A stretch of 33,592 nucleotides of DNA from DAISJI01 sp964559835 (GCA_964559835.1 CAZLJE010000045.1:1-33592), one strand, 5' to 3'. Counted from the first letter of the stretch, positions 9,184 to 20,772 are shown. The notes: generated by a model not told the origin, from the letters alone. Numbers and translations are program-made.

Positions 9184-10170
9184 CGTCTTAGAAACTTGCG
9201 ATGGATCGTCCTCGCGCTGGCCGCGCTGTTCGTCATCGGCATAGTCGGGTTCCACTTCATCGAAGGCTGGGGATGGTTCGACGCGTTCTACATGGTGCTG
9301 ATCACGGTCACCACCATCGGCTACAGCGAGGTCCATCCGCTGTCGCAAGCCGGGCGGATATTCAATGTCGCGATCATCATCGGCGGGGTCGGGCTGCTGT
9401 TCCTGGCCATCGGGGCACTCGCCCAACTGCTGCTAGAATTCGAACTTCTCAACGTATTCGGAAGGCGTCGTATGGAGCGCGAGATCGACCGCCTGCGGGA
9501 CCACTACATCATCTGCGGCGCGGGGCGCGTGGGGCTTAGCACGGCACGCGAGTTGGCGCGGCGTCCGGTACCGTTCGTCGTCGTTGAGACCAGCCAGGCG
9601 AAACTGGACGGCCTCCCTCCGGAGTGGCTGACGCTGGTCGGCGATGCGACACAGGAATCGACGCTGCGGCAGGCCAAGGTGGAACGTGCGCGCGGCCTGG
9701 TGGCTGCAACCACGACCGACGCGACCAACCTCTACATCGTCATGACCGCGCGCGGGCTGAACGGGAAATTGAAGATCATCGCTCGCGCCAGTGAGGAAGA
9801 CGCCGAGAAGCATCTGAAGACCGCGGGTGCGGACGCCGTCATTTCGCCATATCATTTCGCCGGACACCGGATCGCGCAGTCGTTCCTGCGTCCAAACGTG
9901 CTCGACTTTCTGGATTCGGCGACGGTGAAGATCGGCGTGGACCTGGAGATCGCCGAAGTGCAGATCGGAGCGGGGTCGCGCTACGTCGGGCAGTCCTTCC
10001 GGGAATCCAAGATGCGCGGCGACTTCGGGCTGATCGTGCTGGCGGTGAAGCGCAACGGCGACATGCAGTTCAATCCCGGTCCGGATGACCGGATCGCCGC
10101 CGGCGACTACCTGATCGCTATCGGAGAATCGGCGGGGCTGAGGAAGCTGGAAGAAGCGGCTTCGACATAG
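9163..10170 (+). CDS. Two-helix ion channel with RCK (TrkA-N/TrkA-C) domain, probably a potassium channel
   Basis: 335 aa from ATG 9163, or 330 aa from ATG 9178. Both starts lie in a heptamer repeat and neither has a ribosome binding site, so the true start is undecided. Transmembrane helix 1 (about residues 14-32) is followed by a pore loop with the selectivity-filter sequence TVTTIGYSE (residues 48-56) and helix 2 (about 66-90). Ile replaces the usual Val of TVGY. A cytoplasmic Rossmann RCK domain starts at YIICGAGRVG (115-124), and a TrkA-C-type domain occupies roughly residues 255-333. The layout matches MthK-like ligand-gated K+ channels. Confidence 0.9.
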   Translation: MSHEPMSRLRNLRWIVLALAALFVIGIVGFHFIEGWGWFDAFYMVLITVTTIGYSEVHPLSQAGRIFNVAIIIGGVGLLFLAIGALAQLLLEFELLNVFGRRRMEREIDRLRDHYIICGAGRVGLSTARELARRPVPFVVVETSQAKLDGLPPEWLTLVGDATQESTLRQAKVERARGLVAATTTDATNLYIVMTARGLNGKLKIIARASEEDAEKHLKTAGADAVISPYHFAGHRIAQSFLRPNVLDFLDSATVKIGVDLEIAEVQIGAGSRYVGQSFRESKMRGDFGLIVLAVKRNGDMQFNPGPDDRIAAGDYLIAIGESAGLRKLEEAAST

Positions 10171-10174
10171 AAAT

Positions 10175-10255
10175 GAAGAATTAAGAATTAAGAATGAAGA
10201 ATGAGATCCAAAGCCGTGCGATCAAACATTCTTCATTCTTAATTCTTCATTCTTC
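10175..10255. repeat. Heptamer inverted array, word GAAGAAT / ATTCTTC
   Basis: Four units (GAAGAAT/TAAGAAT) at 10175-10202 face four complementary units (ATTCTTC/ATTCTTA) at 10228-10255 across a 25-base loop. The arms differ at one base, giving a nearly perfect 28-bp stem between the channel gene and nnr. The AT-rich word contrasts strongly with the GC-rich flanking genes. The array ends nine bases before the nnr start codon. Confidence 0.92.
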
Positions 10256-10264
10256 ATTCGCGTT

Positions 10265-11878
10265 ATGAAAATCACCACCGCACAAGAAATGCGCGAGATC
10301 GACCGGCGCACGACCGCCGAGTTCGGAATTCCGTCGCTCACGTTGATGGAGAACGCGGGTACCGGAGTAGCGGAATTCGTGCTGCGGAGGTATCCGCGCG
10401 CGGAGAAGATCGGGGTCATCTGCGGGAAGGGGAACAACGGCGGGGACGGGTTTGTTGCCGCGCGCAAGCTGGTGCAGGCAGGGAAGCTGGTTTCGGTAGT
10501 GCTACTGGCGGACCCGGCGGAGGTGAAGGGCGACGCGGCGGCAATGCTGGAAAGGCTGCCTATTAGGCCGATCGTGGTGCGGTCGGCGGCGGAATTGGAC
10601 GGGGAAGAGGCGCGGGAGTGCTTCGGTGCAGGCTTGTTGTTGGACGCCATCTTAGGGACAGGATTTAAACCTCCGGTTGAAGGTTTGTACGCGGCGGCGA
10701 TCGAGCGGATCAATGCCGCGCGGGCGCCGGTGTTCGCGGTGGACATTCCCAGTGGGGCGAATGCCGATGCGTTCATGCCGGAAGAACACCTGCGGTGCCG
10801 GGCGGATGCGATCGTCACGTTCACCGCGCCGCGTCCCGCACACGTTTTCGGCGAGCTCACGCGCGGCGAGATCGTGGTGGTGCCGATCGGGTCGCCGCCC
10901 GAAGCGATCCAGTCGTCGCTGAACCTGGATGTGATCTCGTGGCCGGACATCGCGTCGTGCTTCGCACTCCGCTCTCCCGAAGCCAACAAGGGCAATTTCG
11001 GCCATGTGCTGGTGGTCGGCGGATCGGTGGGGAAGTCGGGCGCGGCGGCGATGGCGGGGATGGGAGCGCTGAAGGTTGGCGCGGGATTGAGCACGGTCGC
11101 AACGCCGCGGCCGGTGCTGCCGCTGGTGGCGGGATATGCGCCCGAGTTGATGACCGAACCGCTGGCCGAGACGGATGCGGGCACGATCTCGGCCGGCCAG
11201 TTTGCGCGGTTGGATCTAATCGCAGGCGAGAAGACGGTCATGGCGGTAGGGCCGGGAATCTCGCGTAACGCGGAGACGGTGGAGTTCATTCGCGCGGTCG
11301 TCGCGAAATACGAACTGCCGCTGGTGCTTGATGCGGACGGGCTGAATGCCTTCGAGGGCTGCGCGGACAAGCTGAACGGCAGCAAGCGGCCGCTGGTATT
11401 GACGCCGCATCCGGGCGAGATGTCGCGCCTGACCGGGCTTTCGACGAAGCTGATCCAGCACGACCGAATCGGCGTTGCTCGTAGATTCACCCGCGAGCAT
11501 CAGTGCATCCTTGTGCTGAAGGGACACCGGACGCTGATCGCCGAGCCGGATGGTCATGTGTGGGTCAACACCACAGGCAATCCGGGCATGGCGACTGGCG
11601 GGACCGGCGATGTGCTGACGGGATTCACCGCGGGCCTGATCGCGCAGTTTCCGAACGAGTTGGTGAAAGCGGTGTGCGCTGCCGTGTGGCTGCACGGGTA
11701 CGCGGGGGATGTGGTTGTCTCGTATTCGTCGGAACAGGCACTAACGGCGACGGATTTGTTGCATCACACAAACATCGATACCCCTACGCGTGATTGGATG
11801 ACCCAATTCAACAGTATTCATGACTTTGGCGGACGCAAGCAGTCTCTGGGGCTGAGATGGTCGGGAATCGAGGATTAG
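10265..11878 (+). CDS. nnr: Bifunctional NAD(P)H-hydrate repair enzyme (epimerase and dehydratase)
   Basis: 537 aa fusion. The N-terminal YjeF_N domain (about 1-215) is the NAD(P)HX epimerase, with GKGNNGGDGFVAAR at residues 54-67. The C-terminal ribokinase-like YjeF_C domain (about 225-500) is the ADP-dependent dehydratase, recognised by NKGNFGHVLVVGGS and by NTTGNPGMATGGTGDVLTG near residues 436-454. Together they repair hydrated NADH and NADPH. The last 35 or so residues extend past the family core and show no recognisable domain. Neighbour tsaE is a frequent partner of nnr in bacteria. Confidence 0.95.
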   Translation: MKITTAQEMREIDRRTTAEFGIPSLTLMENAGTGVAEFVLRRYPRAEKIGVICGKGNNGGDGFVAARKLVQAGKLVSVVLLADPAEVKGDAAAMLERLPIRPIVVRSAAELDGEEARECFGAGLLLDAILGTGFKPPVEGLYAAAIERINAARAPVFAVDIPSGANADAFMPEEHLRCRADAIVTFTAPRPAHVFGELTRGEIVVVPIGSPPEAIQSSLNLDVISWPDIASCFALRSPEANKGNFGHVLVVGGSVGKSGAAAMAGMGALKVGAGLSTVATPRPVLPLVAGYAPELMTEPLAETDAGTISAGQFARLDLIAGEKTVMAVGPGISRNAETVEFIRAVVAKYELPLVLDADGLNAFEGCADKLNGSKRPLVLTPHPGEMSRLTGLSTKLIQHDRIGVARRFTREHQCILVLKGHRTLIAEPDGHVWVNTTGNPGMATGGTGDVLTGFTAGLIAQFPNELVKAVCAAVWLHGYAGDVVVSYSSEQALTATDLLHHTNIDTPTRDWMTQFNSIHDFGGRKQSLGLRWSGIED

Positions 11879-11893
11879 CATAGCGCGGCGTGT

Positions 11894-11974
11894 GTCCCTC
11901 CGGGACTCGGAGTTTGAGTGCGATCATTACCCGGGACTTACGTCTCGCGCTATGAACTGTCGCGCTCCGCGCTC
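11894..11974. repeat. Dispersed GC-rich element, copy C
   Basis: CCCGGGACTTACGTCTC followed by GCGCTATGAACTGTCGCG (11930-11964) matches two copies at 25431-25552 (consensus CCCGGGACTCACGTCCC, then GGGCTATGAACT). A short GTCCC-TCC-GGGAC hairpin lies at 11894-11904. The element fills most of the gap between nnr and tsaE. Confidence 0.6.
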
Positions 11975-11976
11975 GT

Positions 11977-12036
11977 AAATCAAAAATCGAAAATCAAAAC
12001 TCAAAAATGGCTTCCGTGTCTCCGTGCCTCCGTGGT
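11977..12036. repeat. Heptamer array AAATCAA plus TCCGTG repeat upstream of tsaE
   Basis: Four 7-base units (AAATCAA, AAATCGA, AAATCAA, AACTCAA) cover 11977-12004 in one orientation. They run directly into three TCCGTG repeats at 8-9 base spacing (12011-12036). The same AAATCAA word and its complement return behind tsaE, so tsaE is bracketed by one repeat family. Confidence 0.75.
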
Positions 12037-12054
12037 GATTCGGTACACTTAGCC

Positions 12055-12483
12055 GTGCACGAAGTAATCACTCATTCCGCCGACGAAACGATCGCCTTCG
12101 GTCTCAAGCTGGCCGCGCAGCTTGCGCCGCCGAAGACCGTGTTGTTGCGCGGCGATCTCGGCGCAGGCAAGACGACGATGGTGAAGGGCGTTGCCGAGGC
12201 GTTCGAGGCGGCGTGGCAGGACGACGTCACCAGCCCCACGTTCACGCTCGTCCACGAATATCGCGGGCCGAAGGTGACCGTGATCCACATCGATCTATAC
12301 CGCATCGACACCGAGAAGGAACTAGCGACGCTTGGGCTCGACGACTACATGCGCGACGACACGGTGCTGCTGATCGAGTGGGGAGAGAAGTTTCCGCGGC
12401 TGGTGCGCGAGTGCGATCTTCAGGTGATGTTTGAGCGGCTGGACGAAAATGAGCGACGGATCAAAGTCATTTCCGATTTTTGA
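12055..12483 (+). CDS. tsaE: tRNA threonylcarbamoyladenosine biosynthesis ATPase TsaE
   Basis: 142 aa from GTG 12055. An upstream in-frame ATG at 12007 was rejected because the extra residues come from the TCCGTG repeat. TsaE is the P-loop ATPase that works with TsaB and TsaD in making t6A37 of ANN-decoding tRNAs. Visible are the Walker A GDLGAGKTT (33-41), SPTFTLVHEY (60-69), the HIDLYR motif (78-83) and LIEWGEKF near residue 107. The last residues (SDF) and the TGA stop are written by the first units of the following heptamer array, which suggests that the array has replaced the native C-terminal end. Confidence 0.93.
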   Translation: MHEVITHSADETIAFGLKLAAQLAPPKTVLLRGDLGAGKTTMVKGVAEAFEAAWQDDVTSPTFTLVHEYRGPKVTVIHIDLYRIDTEKELATLGLDDYMRDDTVLLIEWGEKFPRLVRECDLQVMFERLDENERRIKVISDF

Positions 12484-12559
12484 TTTCTGATTTTTGATTG
12501 CACGGCTCCCGACGTTGCACGAATCAATCAAGAATCAAAAATCAAAAATCTAAAATCAA
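12474..12559. repeat. Heptamer inverted array, word TGATTTT / AAATCAA
   Basis: Units CGATTTT, TGATTTC, TGATTTT and TGATTGC (12474-12501) face GAATCAA, AAATCAA, AAATCTA and AAATCAA (12521-12559). The left arm overlaps the end of tsaE and provides its stop codon. The right arm ends five bases from the fabI stop. The array sits between two convergent genes, where a bidirectional terminator would be expected, but the stem is AT-rich and has no classic T-tract geometry. Confidence 0.88.
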
Positions 12560-12564
12560 AAATT

Positions 12565-13329
12565 TCAGAATCCCATGATGTTGTAGCCGCAGTCGACGTA
12601 GATGGTCTCGCCCGTCACCCCGCTGGATAAGCTCGAAGCCAGATAGAGCGCCGTCTTGCCCACTTCGGCGGTTTCGACGTTACGCCCGAGCGGCGAGCGC
12701 TCGACGTGGGACTTCAGCATATCGCTCAGGCCGGAGATGCCGCGTGCTGCCAGCGTCTTGATCGGGCCGGCCGAGATGGCGTTGACGCGGATGTTTTTCT
12801 TCCCGAGGTCCCATGCAAGATAGCGCACACTGCATTCCAGCGCTGCCTTGGCGACGCCCATGACGTTGTAGTTGGGGACGACCTTTTCCGCGCCGTAGTA
12901 GGTCATCGTAATGACCGAGCCGCCGTCGGTCATGAGCGGTACCGCGGCACGGCAGAGCGCGATGAGCGAATAGACGCTGACGTCGTGCGCGATACGGAAG
13001 CCCTCGCGCGAAGTCTCCACGAACGGTTTCTTCAACTCATCGGCCGGGGCGAATGCGACGGAGTGGACCAGCACGTCGAGTTTTCCATAGCGCTCACGCA
13101 GCTTGGCGAAGAGGACGTCGATCTCGCCTTCGACCGAGACGTCGCACTGGAAGCCCTCGGCATTCGGCAGGTCTTTGATCAGGTCGGCGGCTTCCTGGGC
13201 GAGGCGTTCGTTCTGGTAGGTTATGGCCAGCCGGGCGCCGGCTTTTTGCAGTTCCTGGGCGATGCCCCAGGCTATGGAACGTTTATTGGCGACGCCGAAG
13301 ACGACAGCGACTTTTCCGTCGAGATTCAT
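12565..13329 (-). CDS. fabI: Enoyl-[acyl-carrier-protein] reductase (NADH)
   Basis: 254 aa, typical length for FabI. It reduces enoyl-ACP in the last step of each fatty-acid elongation cycle. The nucleotide-binding segment GVANKRSIAWG (12-22) is of the FabI type, and the catalytic residues are visible in TYYGAEKVVPNYNVMGVAK (143-161): Tyr144, Tyr154 and Lys161 correspond to Tyr146, Tyr156 and Lys163 of the E. coli enzyme. The active-site region is conventional. The gene is a single minus-strand unit between two plus-strand genes. Confidence 0.96.
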   Translation of the reverse strand: MNLDGKVAVVFGVANKRSIAWGIAQELQKAGARLAITYQNERLAQEAADLIKDLPNAEGFQCDVSVEGEIDVLFAKLRERYGKLDVLVHSVAFAPADELKKPFVETSREGFRIAHDVSVYSLIALCRAAVPLMTDGGSVITMTYYGAEKVVPNYNVMGVAKAALECSVRYLAWDLGKKNIRVNAISAGPIKTLAARGISGLSDMLKSHVERSPLGRNVETAEVGKTALYLASSLSSGVTGETIYVDCGYNIMGF

Positions 13330-13348
13330 GCGGCGAAAAGAATAACAG

Positions 13349-13437
13349 ACGGGCCGCGGGCCGCAACTCGATCGCGTTCAAGGATGCTGACGTTCTTGCC
13401 GCGCCCCGCGTTCCGCGTCCCTCGACCCGCCTGCCGC
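13349..13437. repeat. GC-rich heptamer array, word GCGGGCC / GCCCCGC
   Basis: Two units (ACGGGCC, GCGGGCC) at 13349-13362 precede five units (GCCCCGC, GTTCCGC, GTCCCTC, GACCCGC, CTGCCGC) at 13403-13437, between fabI and secA. The same word occurs as a five-unit array inside lysA (26541-26575). Confidence 0.65.
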
Positions 13438-13492
13438 ATCTAATGTGTTAGCCTAAACTGTTGGCCGTGGTGTCTGCGGCCGGGAACCTGTC

Positions 13493-16465
<2,973 letters not shown>

Positions 16466-16468
16466 AGC

Positions 16469-16503
16469 AGTTGTAAGTTGCTAGTTGTCAGTTGACAGTT
16501 GAA
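16469..16503 (+). repeat. Heptamer array, word AGTTGTA, after secA
   Basis: Five consecutive units (AGTTGTA, AGTTGCT, AGTTGTC, AGTTGAC, AGTTGAA) in one orientation begin three bases after the secA stop. The secA terminator follows directly. The same word is used at 21273-21307 and 28864-28960. Confidence 0.85.
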
Positions 16504-16512
16504 ATCAGGTAG

Positions 16513-16542
16513 CCCGGCCGTCCTCGGCCGGGTTATTGTTTT
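16513..16542 (+). terminator. Rho-independent terminator after secA
   Basis: An 8-bp stem, CCCGGCCG (16513-16520) with CGGCCGGG (16525-16532), has a 4-base loop and the tail TTATTGTTTT. Confidence 0.85.
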
Positions 16543-16563
16543 GCGCCCAAGCCGCCAATCGAA

Positions 16564-17031
16564 ATGCGCCTGGAAAGTACATTCACGCTGCTGATCGTTC
16601 TCCAGTTCCTGGTAGTCGTGTCGCACGACCTGATCGACGTCCCTGGTTGGACACACGGCAGCCAGGTGCAGGCGGCGATCGGGCGCCGAAAGCTGTGGAT
16701 CGCAACCATCATCAATTCCTTGTTCCCGGGCGCCGCGGTCGCGTTCGGGATCTACTTCTGGAACAGACCGGCGCCGCACTTCGCGCAGAACTACTGGGTG
16801 TTGTACACGGCAATCACTGTCATTTCGGCGATTGCGATGTGGTATGTGCCGTACGTGTGTGGAGCATCTGAGAAGACGAAGCGGCTTTACGGGGAGATGT
16901 ACGCGGGTACGCGACAGGTACTGCCGGCGCGCGGCGATAATCCACGGCCGAATTTATTGCACATGTGCTTTCACGGGTTGTTCGTGGTGACGCTGGCGCT
17001 CGCGTTGGTGCTGCGGATCCAGAGCCCGTGA
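16564..17031 (+). CDS. Small integral membrane protein of unknown function
   Basis: 155 aa. I do not recognise the family. Four hydrophobic segments are visible: about residues 6-22, 46-64 (WIATIINSLFPGAAVAFGIYF), 78-97 and 134-150. Short loops lie between them, including a conserved-looking HDLIDVPGWTHGSQV segment after the first helix and a KTKRLYGEMYAGTRQVLP segment before the last. The ATG at 16564 lacks a strong ribosome binding site. The gene follows the secA terminator, so it probably has its own promoter. Codon use resembles that of neighbouring genes, supporting real coding. Confidence 0.65.
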   Translation: MRLESTFTLLIVLQFLVVVSHDLIDVPGWTHGSQVQAAIGRRKLWIATIINSLFPGAAVAFGIYFWNRPAPHFAQNYWVLYTAITVISAIAMWYVPYVCGASEKTKRLYGEMYAGTRQVLPARGDNPRPNLLHMCFHGLFVVTLALALVLRIQSP

Positions 17032-17051
17032 GCAGTCGAACGCCGGGTTCG

Positions 17052-17123
17052 CACGAAGGCCACGAAGGCCTCACGAAGGACCTTCCCCGATCACCTTCGT
17101 GAAACCTTCGTGTCCTTCGTGTG
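17052..17123. repeat. CACGAAGG / CCTTCGTG inverted array
   Basis: Three CACGAAGG copies at 9-11 base spacing (17052-17079) face three CCTTCGTG copies (17093-17121) with a short loop. The right arm encodes the final residues of the minus-strand PHP protein. The same CACGAAGG word forms the central block of the array at 29725-29766. Confidence 0.85.
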
Positions 17124-18221
17124 AACGGTTTGCTTTGCCGCCCTGCGCGCGTTCTCCCGCACACCTGCCGTCCATTGCAACAGCTCATCCTTCGACATGA
17201 AATTCAGGATTCGGTCGGGACGGATGCCTGCCCTGAGCGCGGCTGCGGCGGAATATTCGATGAAGCGCAGTTGCGAGGGGCCGTGCGAATCCGTGCCGAG
17301 CGAGATACGGCATCCGGCACTCTTCGCGAGCTTCAGCAGGTCGACGTTGAGGTCCTGGCGATCGGGATAGCCGTCGATCTCAACCGCTTTGTCGAGCTCT
17401 GCGGCCAAGTCGAAGACGCGCGGCCAGTCTGCGCTCAGGCCGAGGCGGAAGTTGTAGATCCGTCCGCGCGGATGGCCGACGATGTGGATCGTCGGATTGC
17501 GCAGTGCGGCAAGATAGCGCTCGGTCTGTTCTTCTTTGCCGCGCAGAGCGGAATGAAAGCAGCCGAGGACGATGTCGAGCTGGTGCAGGCAGCGAGGGTC
17601 CATGTCGCCTTCGCCGCGCGGGTTCAGGTTCAGCTCGCAGGAGCGCAGCACGGTTAGCTTCGATCCGTGGCCGAGCACGGCTTCCATGCAACCATTGCCA
17701 CAGCGGTCGTTCACGATGGCGATCTCGTCGGCCTGTTCGCGAAGCTGCTCTTCGTTAATACCGCCGGCGATCTTCAAGCCTTTGGTGTGGTCAGTGATGG
17801 CAATGTACTCGTAACCACGCTCGATCGCCGCGTCGGCCATCTCGGCGATCGATCCCTCGCCGTCGCTCCAAGTTGTGTGCATCTGCAGGTCGCCTTTGAC
17901 GGAGCGCAGCCAGTCCGGTTTCCTGGCCAGGATCGCCCGGGCTTGGGTGATGGTAAGGAACTGGCGGCGGATCTCCGGCGGCTTGGGGACCGCGGGCGGT
18001 TTCTCCATCCAGCGCGTAATCAGCTTTTCGATGTACGGACCGACGGCAGTGAGTTCTGTCAGGGAACGGCCTTGCCGAAAGAGCGAAGACGCTTGCTCAT
18101 CCCACATCAATGCGCGGCGGGAGGCGCGGCGCAGCGCCTTCTGCGTCGGCATTTTCGCCGATTGCGCTTCGACGGCGAGCAGTTCAGCGATCTCAGCGTT
18201 GGTGAGCGGTTCGCGCGGCAT
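17091..18221 (-). CDS. PHP-domain metallohydrolase related to the PolX C-terminal region
   Basis: 376 aa. The N-terminal 100 residues look like a helix-hairpin-helix region (LTAVGPYIEKLITRW). The rest is a PHP domain with LQMHTTWSDGEG (metal ligands His115 and Asp120), ITDHTKG (144-145), HGSKLTVLRSCELN, DIVLGCFHSAL, HIVGHPRGR and LGTDSHGP. The domain order resembles the C-terminal half of PolX DNA polymerases, but no polymerase beta domain is present, so this is probably a stand-alone phosphoesterase. The last dozen residues (TVHTKDTKVSRR) are written by the CACGAAGG repeat. It follows the ADOP permease on the same strand after a 28-base gap. Confidence 0.85.
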   Translation of the reverse strand: MPREPLTNAEIAELLAVEAQSAKMPTQKALRRASRRALMWDEQASSLFRQGRSLTELTAVGPYIEKLITRWMEKPPAVPKPPEIRRQFLTITQARAILARKPDWLRSVKGDLQMHTTWSDGEGSIAEMADAAIERGYEYIAITDHTKGLKIAGGINEEQLREQADEIAIVNDRCGNGCMEAVLGHGSKLTVLRSCELNLNPRGEGDMDPRCLHQLDIVLGCFHSALRGKEEQTERYLAALRNPTIHIVGHPRGRIYNFRLGLSADWPRVFDLAAELDKAVEIDGYPDRQDLNVDLLKLAKSAGCRISLGTDSHGPSQLRFIEYSAAAALRAGIRPDRILNFMSKDELLQWTAGVRENARRAAKQTVHTKDTKVSRR

Positions 18222-18249
18222 CTGGGGAACTTAGATGCGAGTTCGAATA

Positions 18250-20772
18250 CTACTCGTAGCGCAACGCCACCATGGGATCGACCTTCGTGGCGCGGCGAGC
18301 CGGTAGCCAGGCCGCGAACGCTGCCACTCCCGACAGCACGAGAGCAGTCGCGATGAGCGAGATCGGGTCAACGGGCGTGACTTCGTAGAGCATCGAATGC
18401 AGGCCTCGGCTGACGATGACGGCAACCGGAACGCCAACCACGACCCCGGCAACTACCATGGTCATCGCTTCGCGAAGGACCAGCCAAACGAGCGTGTTGC
18501 GCGTGGCGCCCCGCGCCATGCGGACACCGATCTCGCGCGTGCGTCCGGCGACGGAATACGACATCAGCCCGTACAGTCCGATGCACGCCAGCAGCAGAGC
18601 CAAGGCGGCAAAGAGACCTGACAAGTCGGCCACGACGATCTGGTCCATGAGGCTCTGGTCGACGAGCTGGTTTGCCGTATTCGATCCGATGACCTGCAAG
18701 TTGGGATCGAAGTCGCGCACGACCTGGCGCGCAGAATCCAACAGCGCAGCCGGCATGCCGGACGCGTGAATGATGTAGTTGGGCTGGCCGACGGCTTCGT
18801 ACGCCTGCGTCGCCGGCATGTAGAAACGGCGATGGACGACAGAGCGGATGCCGTGATCGTGAACGTCCCTGGCCACGCCGATGATCTCGTACGGTTTGTC
18901 GCGCGTCTTGTCATCGTCAATGGCGATGTGGTGGCCGATCGGATTCGAATCCTTGAAATAGAAATTCGCCATCGTCTCGTTGATGACAACAACGCGAGGA
19001 GAAGTGGCGGTGTCCTGGGGACCGATATCGCGCCCGAGCAGCAGGGGAACGCCGACGGTGGCGAAGTAGTTGGGCCCGACGGTGTCGTTCCACGCAACCT
19101 TGTCGTCATCATTGGCGGGCGTATGTCCCTCGACAATGATGCCGTCGGCGGACTCGGTCCCGCTGAACAGACCGTTCGCGGAGAACGTTGCCCCGCTTGC
19201 GCCGGGGACGTGGCGGAAGCGTTCGAGCAGATCGTTGCTGGCCTGGTTCAGCCGGTTGTCCTTGTAGCCGGCGGCGGTGAAATCCGCGCGCAGGAGCAGA
19301 AGGTTGTCGCGCTGATACCCGGTGTCGAAGCGTTGGAGATTTTTCATGCTGCGCACGAGAATCGCCGAAGTGAACAGTACCATCACCGACAACGCTACTT
19401 GCGCGGCTACCAGGTAGCGGCTGGCGCTGGGTCGAGGAGCGCTCCCCGACGCAGCCGAGCGTCCGCCCTCTTTCAGGACAGACGATAGCTGCATGCGCCG
19501 GGCGCGCATCGCCGGGGCGAGGCCGAACAGCACGCCAGTCAGCAGCGATACGCCGGCGGTAAAGGCGAGCACGCGCGCGTCGGGCGTGACGTCGAATTTG
19601 AAGAATCGCGATCCGGTGATGAGCCAGACAAGAGCGCGTGAGGTCCACAGCGAGGCAAGCAGTCCGAGGCCGCCGCCGATGACGGCGAGCAGCATGCACT
19701 CGGTCAGCATCTGCCGCGCCACGCGCCCGGCGGAGGCCCCGATCGCCAAGCGCACTGCCATCTCCGTCTGGCGCGCTGAGGAGCGCGCCAGCAGCAGGTT
19801 TGCGACGTTCACGCAGGCGATCAGCAGCACCAGGCCGACGATCCCGAGCAGGAACCAGAGCGGCTTTTCCATGTCCTTGCGGATCGAGGAGAGGCCGCGG
19901 CCGCCGGGAGTGACTTCCACCTTCAACTTCGCGAGCTGGTCTTTGTTGTCTTTGTCGAAGCGCTCGATGAAGGTGGAATGCGCGATCTGCTGGAAAGTGA
20001 CATTCAGGCTCGCGTTTGCCTGCTGGATCGTAAACCCCTGCTTCACGCGGCCGATGAGGACCAGCGTCGCGATATCCACCTTGTTGAGGTAGTCGCGGCC
20101 AGACACGACCTGCGGCTCCATCATCAACGGGACCCAAAGGTCCTGCATATCGCCGACGACCTCGCCGTAAAACCCGGGCGCGGCGACGCCGACGACGGTG
20201 AGCGGATAACCGTTGACGCGGATCGTCTTGCCGACGATCAGTGGGTCTTCATGGAAGCGGCGCTTCCAATACCCGTAGCTGAGGACCGCGTAGGGGTCCG
20301 CGCCAGCAGCTTTGTCGTCGTCGGCGGTGAAGGTGCGGCCGAGAGCTGGACGGACGCCGAGCAGGTCGAAGTAGTTTCCGGTCACGAGACGCGCCGAGAC
20401 CTTCTCCGGCTGCGAGTCTTTTCCGTTCTCTGCAATGCGCACTCGCGCATTCGGGACGTCGGTTACCGCCGCGAGCGCACTGAACACTTGGTTGGTTCGC
20501 GCCAGTTCCTGATACAGCGGGACGGAGAAGATGTCGGTGCGCGGCGAGCCATTCGACCACGAGTGCACGCGCGACGGATCGCCGACGATCGCCAACTGCT
20601 CAGGCTGCTGCACAGGAATGCTGCGGAGAAGAAGCGCATTGACGATGCTGAAGATGGCGGAGTTCACGCCGATGCCGAGCGCCAGAGTGAGGGCAGCGAC
20701 GACGGTGAAACCGGGCGCTTTGCGCAACATGCGAGCGCCGAAACGGAGATCCTGGAGAAGGCCGTCGATCAT
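18250..20772 (-). CDS. ABC transporter permease, MacB/FtsX type (acidobacterial duplicated orphan permease)
   Basis: 840 aa with the ADOP layout: an N-terminal DLRFGARMLRKAPGFTVVAALTLALGIGVNSAIFSIVNALLLR with helix 1, a periplasmic MacB-PCD domain (about 50-280), an FtsX block of three helices (about 310-450), a second helix (LVAAQVALSVMVLFTSAILVRSM), a second periplasmic domain (about 490-700) and a second FtsX block ending LPARRATKVDPMVALRYE. This family is greatly expanded in Acidobacteria and typically lacks a dedicated ATPase beside it, as here. Substrates are unknown; export of peptides, lipids or lipoproteins is the usual guess for MacB-type permeases. Confidence 0.93.
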   Translation of the reverse strand: MIDGLLQDLRFGARMLRKAPGFTVVAALTLALGIGVNSAIFSIVNALLLRSIPVQQPEQLAIVGDPSRVHSWSNGSPRTDIFSVPLYQELARTNQVFSALAAVTDVPNARVRIAENGKDSQPEKVSARLVTGNYFDLLGVRPALGRTFTADDDKAAGADPYAVLSYGYWKRRFHEDPLIVGKTIRVNGYPLTVVGVAAPGFYGEVVGDMQDLWVPLMMEPQVVSGRDYLNKVDIATLVLIGRVKQGFTIQQANASLNVTFQQIAHSTFIERFDKDNKDQLAKLKVEVTPGGRGLSSIRKDMEKPLWFLLGIVGLVLLIACVNVANLLLARSSARQTEMAVRLAIGASAGRVARQMLTECMLLAVIGGGLGLLASLWTSRALVWLITGSRFFKFDVTPDARVLAFTAGVSLLTGVLFGLAPAMRARRMQLSSVLKEGGRSAASGSAPRPSASRYLVAAQVALSVMVLFTSAILVRSMKNLQRFDTGYQRDNLLLLRADFTAAGYKDNRLNQASNDLLERFRHVPGASGATFSANGLFSGTESADGIIVEGHTPANDDDKVAWNDTVGPNYFATVGVPLLLGRDIGPQDTATSPRVVVINETMANFYFKDSNPIGHHIAIDDDKTRDKPYEIIGVARDVHDHGIRSVVHRRFYMPATQAYEAVGQPNYIIHASGMPAALLDSARQVVRDFDPNLQVIGSNTANQLVDQSLMDQIVVADLSGLFAALALLLACIGLYGLMSYSVAGRTREIGVRMARGATRNTLVWLVLREAMTMVVAGVVVGVPVAVIVSRGLHSMLYEVTPVDPISLIATALVLSGVAAFAAWLPARRATKVDPMVALRYE

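Noticed and set aside
10222..11490. 422-codon minus-strand frame opposite nnr
   Set aside because: Ser/Ala/Pro-rich antisense shadow of nnr that begins in a heptamer array (MKNEELRMKN).
12007..12054. Longer N-terminus for TsaE from ATG 12007
   Set aside because: The extra 16 residues are translated from the TCCGTG repeat and are absent from the family pattern.
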